A DNA stretch of 37,112 nt from JAKQIM01 sp964633225 (GTDB taxonomy: Bacteria; Chloroflexota; Anaerolineae; Anaerolineales; UBA4823), in NCBI GenBank assembly GCA_964633225.1, contig CAZWFQ010000035.1, positions 1-37,112 of the forward strand, read 5' to 3'. Below the pieces are notes generated by a model. That model ran no database searches. It was given only the letters and a program-made list of their open reading frames with translations, and was not told the origin of the DNA. Of the stretch, positions 30,819 to 37,112 are shown piece after piece (position 1 is the first letter of the stretch; the number at the start of each line of letters is the position of its first letter). A program made the position numbers and the translations under genes.

Positions 30819-31868
30819 TCAGAACGGGGCTGGTCCGGTTGACTCTCGCAGGATCAAGCGCGCTGGCATCCTGACTTCCTGGCGCGGCCGGTCAGGATCT
30901 TGCAGGCGAGCCAACAACAAACGCGTTGCTTCTCGCCCCATTTCCTTCCCATTTTTAGAAGCCGTGCTCAGCCGGGGTACAAGGTATTTCGCAATTGGAA
31001 TATCATCGTAACCGATCAGGGAAATGTCTCGCGGCACACTCAGGTTCAGGTCGTTGATCGCCCGCAACGCACCGATCGCCAAAAGATCATTAACGGCCAG
31101 CAGTGCCGTTGGGCGAGAGGGCGACTCTAGCAGCCGCCGGGTGGCCTGATAACTATCCTCAATCGTCGGCCCACATTCCACAATCAGGCTTGGATCATAG
31201 GTCAGGCCAGCGGCTTCCAGTCTTTCGCGGTAGGCAAACAGGCGGTCCGTTCCCAAATCTGGCACAGCGATACCGTAAATAAAACCGATCCGCCGGTGCT
31301 GCAGCGAGATCAGATGGTTCATGATCTCGATCGTGGTGTCGCGATAGTCAGACACCACCCGATCGATCATGATCGTATCGCCCAAACGGCCGCGATCAGC
31401 CATCATCCCCACGATCGGCAGGCGCCGCTTCAGCAAGTACCGCAGGGTTTTCTGAGCATCCTCCGAGTGGTAAATAAAGCTCGGCACCATGATCAGCCCA
31501 TCGATACGACGTTGGGAAAGATTTCTGAATGCGTCTTCAGCGAATTTATCTTCAGGAGCAATGCTCGACAGGAGCATGTGGTAACCGGCGGTATAAGCTT
31601 CTTGTTCCACCCCGTCGGCAGTTTCCCAGAAGTGCGGGTTGTGAATATCAGGGATGATAAGGCCAATGGTTTTTGTGCTGCCCGAGCGCAGTGCCTGGGC
31701 GCGGGCATCTGGCACATAACCCAACTCTTCGATCGCACTTAGTACCCGCTGTCGAGTTTCCTCAGAGATGGCTACTTTGCCGCTGGCCTGGTCATTCATC
31801 ACATACGAAACGGTGGCTCTGGAGACGCCGGCTATTCGAGCTACATCAACTTGAGTTGGTCGTTTCAT
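30819..31868 (-). CDS. LacI-family transcriptional regulator
   Basis: This is a 349-residue repressor. The N-terminal DNA-binding domain is TQVDVARIAGVSRATVSYVM with hinge helix YVPDARAQALRSG. A periplasmic-binding-protein-like effector domain follows (TKTIGLIIPDIHNPHF, IDRVVSDYRDTTIEIMNHL, TALLAVNDLLAIGALRAI, ISLIGYDDIPIAKYLVPRLS). It is first in the transporter-glycosidase operon and divergent from the GH43-rha genes. Tandem palindromes at 31934-31958 between them are the obvious operators, so it probably controls both directions and itself, released by a sugar from the imported glycan. No Shine-Dalgarno sequence is obvious upstream of its ATG. Confidence 0.95.
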   Translation of the reverse strand: MKRPTQVDVARIAGVSRATVSYVMNDQASGKVAISEETRQRVLSAIEELGYVPDARAQALRSGSTKTIGLIIPDIHNPHFWETADGVEQEAYTAGYHMLLSSIAPEDKFAEDAFRNLSQRRIDGLIMVPSFIYHSEDAQKTLRYLLKRRLPIVGMMADRGRLGDTIMIDRVVSDYRDTTIEIMNHLISLQHRRIGFIYGIAVPDLGTDRLFAYRERLEAAGLTYDPSLIVECGPTIEDSYQATRRLLESPSRPTALLAVNDLLAIGALRAINDLNLSVPRDISLIGYDDIPIAKYLVPRLSTASKNGKEMGREATRLLLARLQDPDRPRQEVRMPARLILRESTGPAPF

Positions 31869-31933
31869 GGTTTAGTCTTTTATCGAGCTTAGGATAGGCA
31901 GGATTGGCAACCTGAGGTAGAATAATCGTCAAC

Positions 31934-31958
31934 TTACACGTGTAAGGCTACACGTGTA
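31934..31958. promoter_or_regulatory. Tandem LacI-type operators
   Basis: TTACACGTGTAA (31934-31945) and TACACGTGTA (31949-31958) are perfect palindromes with a central CG, the form typical of LacI-family sites. Their centres are 14 bases apart. They lie 66 bases upstream of the lacI start and about 145 bases upstream of the GH43 start. On the minus strand they overlap the -35 position of a TATTCT box at 31919-31924, and on the plus strand they precede a TATAGT at 31967-31972. Confidence 0.75.
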
Positions 31959-31966
31959 AATCATAG

Positions 31967-31972
31967 TATAGT
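31967..31972 (+). promoter_or_regulatory. Candidate -10 box (TATAGT), operator-proximal promoter toward GH43-rha
   Basis: TATAGT matches five of six consensus bases. It lies nine bases after the second operator palindrome, so bound repressor would cover its -35 region. Transcripts would have a leader of about 125 bases before the GH43 start. Confidence 0.4.
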
Positions 31973-32065
31973 TTTCTTTTCTTGTCAAGTCCGCATTGCT
32001 TTCAACCATCACCCCCTCCCTGTTTTTAGAACGATGCGGCAACGGCTTCGACCCTGGCTTCGTTG

Positions 32066-32071
32066 TATAAT
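32066..32071 (+). promoter_or_regulatory. Candidate -10 box (TATAAT), proximal promoter of GH43-rha operon
   Basis: A perfect TATAAT lies 32 bases before the ATG at 32104, with AAGGAG at 32086-32091 as ribosome-binding site. It is more than 100 bases from the LacI operators, so this promoter might be controlled by looping, by another factor, or be constitutive. Confidence 0.45.
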
Positions 32072-32103
32072 GTTTTAGACTCGATAAGGAGAAAGAACCT
32101 GCC

Positions 32104-33705
32104 ATGTCCAGTATTCACAACCCTGTTCTGAGAGGCTTCAATCCCGATCCATCTATCCTGCGCGTTGGCAAAGATTATTACATCGCCACTTCCACCTTTG
32201 AATGGTTCCCCGGGGTACAAATTCACCATTCTCGCGATCTGGCCCACTGGCGGCTCCTCACCCGTCCCTTGAATCGCGTCAGCCAGCTCGACATGGCTGG
32301 TCATCATGCCTCCTGCGGCGTTTGGGCCCCCAACCTCACCTGGGATTCTGGCACCTTCTACCTGGTGTACACCGATGTCAAAACCGATGCCCGGGAGATC
32401 AAAGATACCCATAACTACCTGGTAACCGCGCCTGCCATCGAGGGCCCCTGGTCAGAGCCCACCTACTTGAGCAGCCATGGTTTTGATCCCTCACTGTACC
32501 ACGAGGACGGCCGTCACTGGCTGCTTTGCATGGAAAGCGACTACCGCAAGGGACGTACACGCTTTGCGGGCATCCTCCTGCAAGAATATCTTCCGCATGA
32601 GCAGCGTCTGGTCGGCCCCCTCACCAATATCTTCCGCGGCACCAGCCTCGACATGACCGAAGGCCCCAACCTCTACAAGAAAGATGGCTGGTATTATCTC
32701 ATCGTGGCCGAGGGAGGCACCTCGCTGGGCCATGCCGTCACCGTAGCACGTTCCAGGTCGCTGACCGGGCCTTACGAAGCAGACCCTGCCGGGCCAGTGC
32801 TCACCAGCCGCAACCATCCCCTCGACCCCTTACAAAAGGCCGGGCATGCCAGCATTGTTGAAGTGCCCGGATCGGGCTGGTACATGGCCCACTTGTGCGG
32901 GCGGCCCATTGCCCGTAAAGGGCGCTGCACCCTCGGCCGCGAGACAGCCCTTCAGCAGGTATCGTGGACAGAAGATGGTTGGCTGAGGGTTGGCCCTCTG
33001 CCAGGCCGCGCTGCCATCGAAGTGGATATCCCCAATCTACCCGCCCATCCCTGGCCCGCGGCGCCCGTGCGTCAAGAATTTGATACCCATCAACTGCCCC
33101 TGGACTTCCAAACTTTGCGCATCCCCTTGGGGCCCGATACGCTCAACCTGGAAGAAAGGCCGGGCTTTTTGCGCCTCAAAGGCCGCGAATCCATCGCCTC
33201 ACGGCATATCCAGGCCCTGGTCGCCCGCCGCCAGCAAGCCTTCTGCTACCACGCCGCAACCTGCCTCGAATTCGAACCCACCCACTTCAAACACTCTGCC
33301 GGGTTGATCTGCCTGTATGACCAGGAAAACCTCTTCTACTTGAAAATCGGTTTCGAGGAGGGCCTGGGGCGGATGGTTGAGATTATGACACGCACCACCG
33401 GCGCCCTCGATTTTCCCCTCGCCGCCCCTGTTCCGATCCCTGCCAGCGGGCGCTGGGTGCTGGCAGTTTCAGTGCATTACGATCACTTGCAGTTCTACCA
33501 CGGGCCCGAAGGCGCCCCACTGACACCCATCGGCGGCGTATTCGATGCCAGCATCCTTTCAGATGAGCACTGCCGGGAGGGCAAATTCACCGGCGCATTC
33601 GTCGGCCTCTGCTGCCAGGACCTCACTGGGGCAGGCCGCCACGCCGACTTCGATTGGTTCGAGTACGAAGAATTGGATCCAGAAGAAACACCAGGGCTTT
33701 TATGA
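32104..33705 (+). CDS. Glycoside hydrolase family 43 beta-xylosidase / alpha-L-arabinofuranosidase
   Basis: This 533-residue two-domain enzyme has a GH43 five-bladed propeller (residues 1 to ~310) and a C-terminal concanavalin-like GH43_C2 sandwich (~320-530). The catalytic base is Asp15 in GFNPDPSILRVGKDYYIA, the pKa-modulating Asp is Asp128 in GFDPSLYHEDGRHWLL, and the acid is Glu186 in MTEGPNLYKKDGWYYLI. The layout and DYYIATSTFEWFPGVQIHHS match XynB-type beta-xylosidases (subfamily 11-like). There is no signal peptide, so it trims imported xylo- or arabino-oligosaccharides in the cytoplasm. It is first in the operon with rhaB, which follows 18 bases after its stop, and is divergent from lacI. 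Confidence 0.93.
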   Translation: MSSIHNPVLRGFNPDPSILRVGKDYYIATSTFEWFPGVQIHHSRDLAHWRLLTRPLNRVSQLDMAGHHASCGVWAPNLTWDSGTFYLVYTDVKTDAREIKDTHNYLVTAPAIEGPWSEPTYLSSHGFDPSLYHEDGRHWLLCMESDYRKGRTRFAGILLQEYLPHEQRLVGPLTNIFRGTSLDMTEGPNLYKKDGWYYLIVAEGGTSLGHAVTVARSRSLTGPYEADPAGPVLTSRNHPLDPLQKAGHASIVEVPGSGWYMAHLCGRPIARKGRCTLGRETALQQVSWTEDGWLRVGPLPGRAAIEVDIPNLPAHPWPAAPVRQEFDTHQLPLDFQTLRIPLGPDTLNLEERPGFLRLKGRESIASRHIQALVARRQQAFCYHAATCLEFEPTHFKHSAGLICLYDQENLFYLKIGFEEGLGRMVEIMTRTTGALDFPLAAPVPIPASGRWVLAVSVHYDHLQFYHGPEGAPLTPIGGVFDASILSDEHCREGKFTGAFVGLCCQDLTGAGRHADFDWFEYEELDPEETPGLL

Positions 33706-33723
33706 CCACCAGGCGGCATAGCC

Positions 33724-35190
33724 ATGAACACAAGTAATTATCTTGCCCTCGACCTGGGCGCCGAAAGCGGGCGCTCCATTATCGGCAGCATTGCGGATGG
33801 CAAGCTGACCCTGACCGAGACCCATCGCTTTGCCAACCAGCCCATCAACCTGCCTGATGGGCTGCACTGGGATGTTGAAGCGCTGTGGGGCGCAATCCAG
33901 CAGGCGATTGCCATTTCGGCCCGCACCTTGCCCCTTGTAAGCCTGGCCCTCGACACCTGGGGGGTGGATTATGCCTTGTTGGATGCAGCAGGAAACATCC
34001 TTGGCACCCCCTTCCACTATCGCGACCCCCGCACCGATGGCATGCTGGACAAAGCCTTCCGGCGGGTTGCCCGCCAGCAGATTTTCGATCAGACCGGGAT
34101 CCAGTTCATGCAGATCAACACCCTGTACCAACTGCTGGCAATGTCCATCGCTCAAGACCCCCTACTTGCCGCCGCCCGCACCTTTCTCACCATCCCCGAT
34201 CTGTTCAATTACTGGCTGTGCGGCAGCCCGACCTGCGAATTCACCAATGCCACCACCACCCAATGTTTCAACCCGCTCACCCGCTCCTGGGCAGTCCCCC
34301 TGTTGGAAGCGATGGGCATCCCCATCCATATTTTCCCGCCCATCACCCAGCCCGGCACCCGCCTGGGCACCCTGCTGCCAGCGGTGGCTGCCGCCACCGG
34401 CGCTGGCCCGCTGCCGGTCATCGCCCCCGCCTGCCACGATACCGGCTCTGCCGTAGCTGCTGTGCCGGCTGAAAACCAGGATTTTGCCTGGCTCAGCTCG
34501 GGCACCTGGTCCATCCTGGGCGCCGAGGTCCACCAGCCAGACGTAAGCCCGCAGGCCCTGGCCTACAACTTCACCAACGAAGGCGGCGTCTTCGGCACCT
34601 GGCGCTTATCAAAAAACATCATGGGGCTGTGGCTGGTGCAAGAGTGCAAGCGCCAGTGGGGTATCGCCTACGATGAGATCACCCGCCTGGCGGCTGAGGC
34701 ACAGCCCTTCCTGGCAGTAATTGATCCCGATGCGCCTGTTTTTCTACACCCCGGCAACATGCCGGAGAAGATCCAGGCCTTTTGCCAAAACAGCGGCCAA
34801 CCCGCGCCGCAAACCCAGGGTCAGATCGCGCGCGTGGCCTTAGAAAGCCTGGCACTCAAGTACCGCCTGACCCTGGGGCGGCTGGAAGCACTGACCGGCA
34901 AACACCTGGACCCAATCCATATCATTGGCGGCGGGACGCAGAACCGCCTGCTCAACCAGTTCACGGCTGACTGCACCCGGCGCAGCGTGGTCACCGGCCC
35001 GGTGGAAGCCACAGCCATTGGGAATATCTCGCTACAAGCCATTGCCCTGGGGCACCTCAGCTCACTGGCCCAGGCGCGTGCCCTGGTGCGCCGCTCTTTC
35101 GATGTTGAGCTGTATTCCCCCGTCCCCACCGACGGCTGGGATACAGCCTTTGCTAAATTACAAAGCCTGCTGAACCAAAACCTGTCTTGA
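33724..35190 (+). CDS. rhaB: Rhamnulokinase
   Basis: This 488-residue FGGY-family kinase phosphorylates L-rhamnulose to L-rhamnulose-1-phosphate. The N-terminal YLALDLGAESGRSIIGSI is the phosphate-binding loop, and RFANQPINLPDGLHWDVEALW is a typical rhamnulokinase segment. DTWGVDYALLD carries the catalytic-region Asp, FHYRDPRTDGM follows, and in the C-terminal half SSGTWSILGAE and IHIIGGGTQNRLLNQFTADC form the ATP site. The assignment is strengthened by the aldolase and isomerase genes downstream. An AGGCGG precedes the ATG, 18 bases after the GH43 stop. Confidence 0.94.
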   Translation: MNTSNYLALDLGAESGRSIIGSIADGKLTLTETHRFANQPINLPDGLHWDVEALWGAIQQAIAISARTLPLVSLALDTWGVDYALLDAAGNILGTPFHYRDPRTDGMLDKAFRRVARQQIFDQTGIQFMQINTLYQLLAMSIAQDPLLAAARTFLTIPDLFNYWLCGSPTCEFTNATTTQCFNPLTRSWAVPLLEAMGIPIHIFPPITQPGTRLGTLLPAVAAATGAGPLPVIAPACHDTGSAVAAVPAENQDFAWLSSGTWSILGAEVHQPDVSPQALAYNFTNEGGVFGTWRLSKNIMGLWLVQECKRQWGIAYDEITRLAAEAQPFLAVIDPDAPVFLHPGNMPEKIQAFCQNSGQPAPQTQGQIARVALESLALKYRLTLGRLEALTGKHLDPIHIIGGGTQNRLLNQFTADCTRRSVVTGPVEATAIGNISLQAIALGHLSSLAQARALVRRSFDVELYSPVPTDGWDTAFAKLQSLLNQNLS

Positions 35191-35219
35191 CCCAAGACGA
35201 ACCGAAAGGACCCATAACC

Positions 35220-36041
35220 ATGCTAGAAGCACCTTATCCCGAGCTCGACGATCTACTCACCATGATGGGTGAAGCCGGGCGCCACCTGGCTGAAATCGAA
35301 GCCAGCGAAGGCGCGGCAGGCAATATTTCTGTCTGCGTGCGTTGGGCGGTTGAGCCGCGCACCCGTTTCCCCGTTCTCAGTGAGATTGAGCTGCCACAGC
35401 CCGTCCCAGAATTGGCCGGTGCTACCTTCCTGGTCAGCGGTTCAGGCAGGCGTTTACGCGAGATCAAAGATGAACCCACCGCCAACCTTGCTTGCCTGGT
35501 GGTAAACGAGGGTGGGCGCAACGCAAAAATGTACACCTCGCACCAACGCCGCTTTGAACGCGTCACCAGCGAATTCAACTCACACCTGGCTGTGCACCAC
35601 GACCAAATCCTCACCACTGGCACCAACTTCCACGCCATCATCCACGCTCAGCCAGTTCACCTGACCTTTTTGAGCCATATCCCCCGCTATCAAGACGAAG
35701 CCTATCTCAACACACACCTGCTGCGCTGGCAACCCGAGACAATCGTTAACCTACCAGAAGGTATCGGCTTTATCCCCTTCCGCATCCCCTCTTCGCCCGA
35801 ATTGATGAGCGATAGCGTTCAAAGCCTGCGGCGGCACCGCATTGTCATCTGGGCCAAGCACGGCGTCATGGCGCGCTCAGATGTTTCCGTCAAGCGCGCC
35901 GCCGACCGGGTAGAATACGCCGAAACCGCCGCCAAATACGAACACCTCAACCTGAACATTGGCGAGATTGGTGAAGGTTTGAGCACGGATGAGCTGCGCG
36001 CCATTTGTGCTGCGTTCAATGTCCAACAGGAGGTTTTCTAA
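35220..36041 (+). CDS. rhaD: Rhamnulose-1-phosphate aldolase (class II aldolase family)
   Basis: This 273-residue class II aldolase would split L-rhamnulose-1-phosphate into dihydroxyacetone phosphate and L-lactaldehyde; the length matches E. coli RhaD (274). Residues visible are EGAAGNISV, the phosphate-binding SGSGRRLREI, the zinc region NFHAIIHAQPVHLTFLSH, and the third ligand in WAKHGVMARSD. In most class II aldolases the zinc site begins with an HxH pair, whereas here the second position reads Gln (HAQ). The ATG at 35220 follows GAAAGGA by about nine bases and is preferred to the TTG at 35187, which would overlap the rhaB stop. rhaA follows with one base between. Confidence 0.9.
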   Translation: MLEAPYPELDDLLTMMGEAGRHLAEIEASEGAAGNISVCVRWAVEPRTRFPVLSEIELPQPVPELAGATFLVSGSGRRLREIKDEPTANLACLVVNEGGRNAKMYTSHQRRFERVTSEFNSHLAVHHDQILTTGTNFHAIIHAQPVHLTFLSHIPRYQDEAYLNTHLLRWQPETIVNLPEGIGFIPFRIPSSPELMSDSVQSLRRHRIVIWAKHGVMARSDVSVKRAADRVEYAETAAKYEHLNLNIGEIGEGLSTDELRAICAAFNVQQEVF

Positions 36042-36042
36042 G

Positions 36043-37112
36043 ATGACCACCCTTGAGTCCCAGGTTCAATCTGCCTACACCATTGCCAAAGAACGTTATG
36101 CCGCCCTGGGCATAGATACCGGAGCGGTAATGCAGCAGCTCGAAAAGGTAGCCATCTCTCTGCACTGCTGGCAAGGAGATGATGTTGGCGGATTCGAGGA
36201 CCCCGGCGGCGTACTGGGCGGCGGGCTAGCCACCACCGGCAATTTCCCCGGCAAGGCTCGCACAGCCCAAGAGCTGCGCCGCGACCTGGATGTAGTTTAC
36301 CGCCTCATACCTGGCACGCACCGCCTCAACCTGCACGCCATTTACCTGGAATCAGACCACAAAATTGAACGCAACGCCATCCAGCCCCAGCATTTCGCCG
36401 CCTGGGTAGATTGGGCCAGGGCTAACGGCCACGGCCTGGATTTCAACCCCACCTGCTTCTCACACCCCCTGGCCGCAGATGGGTTTACACTTTCGCACCC
36501 TGACCCGGCTGTCCGCCAGTACTGGATCGAACACTGCATCGCCAGCCGCAAGATCGGCGACTATTTTGGCCGCCAGTTGGGCACCAAAGCCGTCACCAAC
36601 ATCTGGATCCCCGATGGTTACAAAGACACCCCCGCCGACCGCACCGCCCCCCGTATGCGCCTGCTCGAAGCCCTGGACCTGGTGCTGGCTGAAAAGCTGT
36701 CGCATAACCTGGATGCGGTCGAACCCAAGTTGTTCGGCATCGGCTCCGAGTCCTACGTCACTGGCTCAATGGAGTTCTACACCGCCTACGCCATCAGCCG
36801 TAAAATCCTGCTGACCCTCGACAGCGGGCACTTCCACCCCACCGAGAGCATCGCCGACAAGATCTCTGCTCTGCTGCTCTACCTCGACGACCTGCTCCTG
36901 CACGTCAGCCGCGGCGTGCGCTGGGATAGTGATCACGTGGTAGCCTTCACCGATGACTTGCAAGCCATTGCACAAGAGATCGTGCGCGCTGGCGCTCTTC
37001 AACGGGTGCATATCGGGCTGGACTACTTTGACGCCAGCATCAACCGCCTGGCTGCCTGGGCCGTGGGCGCCCGCAACACCCTGCGCGCCCTGCTCAACGC
37101 CCTGCTCGAACC
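36043..37112 (+). CDS. rhaA: L-rhamnose isomerase (3' end outside window)
   Basis: The frame stays open to the window edge, giving 356 of an expected ~420 residues. RhaA isomerises L-rhamnose to L-rhamnulose, the first step before RhaB and RhaD. Family stretches are SLHCWQGDDVGGFEDPGG near residue 40, RLNLHAIYLE, LDFNPTCFSHPLAADGFTLS, DSGHFHPTESIADKIS and HVSRGVRWDSDHVV; the Glu, Asp and His residues in these bind the two metal ions. VHIGLDYFDASINRLAAW near the edge is also typical. AGGAGG lies ten bases before the ATG, inside the end of rhaD, so the rha genes are co-translated. No rhamnose-specific regulator or transporter gene is seen, apart from the divergent LacI system. Confidence 0.95.
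   Translation, partial: MTTLESQVQSAYTIAKERYAALGIDTGAVMQQLEKVAISLHCWQGDDVGGFEDPGGVLGGGLATTGNFPGKARTAQELRRDLDVVYRLIPGTHRLNLHAIYLESDHKIERNAIQPQHFAAWVDWARANGHGLDFNPTCFSHPLAADGFTLSHPDPAVRQYWIEHCIASRKIGDYFGRQLGTKAVTNIWIPDGYKDTPADRTAPRMRLLEALDLVLAEKLSHNLDAVEPKLFGIGSESYVTGSMEFYTAYAISRKILLTLDSGHFHPTESIADKISALLLYLDDLLLHVSRGVRWDSDHVVAFTDDLQAIAQEIVRAGALQRVHIGLDYFDASINRLAAWAVGARNTLRALLNALLE

Noticed and set aside
1..37112. Search for tRNA, rRNA, toxin-antitoxin, restriction or phage genes
   Set aside because: None recognised by eye; all long frames not listed are antisense or out-of-frame shadows of the annotated genes.

Overview
The window looks like chromosome of a GC-rich (roughly 58-60% by eye) free-living heterotroph, most likely of the phylum Chloroflexota (Anaerolineae-like). 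This is inferred from the gene mix: a fused ADP-forming acetate-CoA ligase, a lipoprotein sugar-binding protein with a repetitive T/Q/V/E/K tether, many glycoside hydrolases without signal peptides, sugar ABC importers lacking their own ATPase, and a MoxR/DUF58/DUF4129 cluster. No rRNA, tRNA, CRISPR array, phage or insertion sequence was recognised.

Layout. 1-2042 (+): a Zn/Mn-type ABC importer (binding-protein C-terminus, ATPase, permease). 2045-3326 (-): a sucrose-phosphatase-like HAD enzyme and a DUF4405-type membrane protein, divergent from 3500-5420 (+), a NarL-type two-component pair. 5486-6253 (-): a DDAH-type amidinohydrolase. 6437-6661: a truncated MFS transporter ending at a bidirectional terminator. 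6667-8778 (-): ADP-forming acetate-CoA ligase, preceded by a 426-bp gene-free leader that carries a minus-strand promoter and a terminator-like hairpin. 9205-11153 (+): TM1586-type nitroreductase and old yellow enzyme. 11155-12126 (-): WYL regulator, divergent from a GyrI-like protein (12237-12713), with a perfect 11-bp inverted repeat between them. 12812-13465 (-): beta-phosphoglucomutase-like HAD. 13596-19099 (+): CrtC-like lipocalin-fold protein and two tandem GH3 beta-glycosidases. 19123-23584 (-): a tightly overlapping five-gene DUF4129/membrane/MoxR/DUF58/membrane operon. 23752-24738 (+): a short pyruvate-kinase-like protein without the C-terminal domain.

24743-37112 is a carbohydrate-use island centred on tandem LacI-type operators at 31934-31958. 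To the left (-) lie lacI, two sugar ABC permeases, a lipoprotein binding protein, a Gfo/Idh/MocA oxidoreductase and an MGH1-like (alpha/alpha)6 glycosidase. To the right (+) lie a GH43 beta-xylosidase/arabinofuranosidase and rhaB-rhaD-rhaA for L-rhamnose, with rhaA cut by the window edge. The inferred job is uptake of a plant-derived oligosaccharide, cytoplasmic hydrolysis, and entry of L-rhamnose into dihydroxyacetone phosphate and lactaldehyde. The two GH3 enzymes and the beta-phosphoglucomutase-like protein fit the same lifestyle.

Nothing here is clearly a new defence or mobile system. The most unusual items are the minimal pyruvate-kinase paralogue with altered active-site positions, the terminator-like structure in the acetate-CoA ligase leader, the WYL and LacI operator palindromes, recurrent TATAAT boxes very close to start codons, and metal-ligand substitutions in the RhaD and metal-binding-protein homologues. 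All family assignments come from reading motifs by eye; no search was run.
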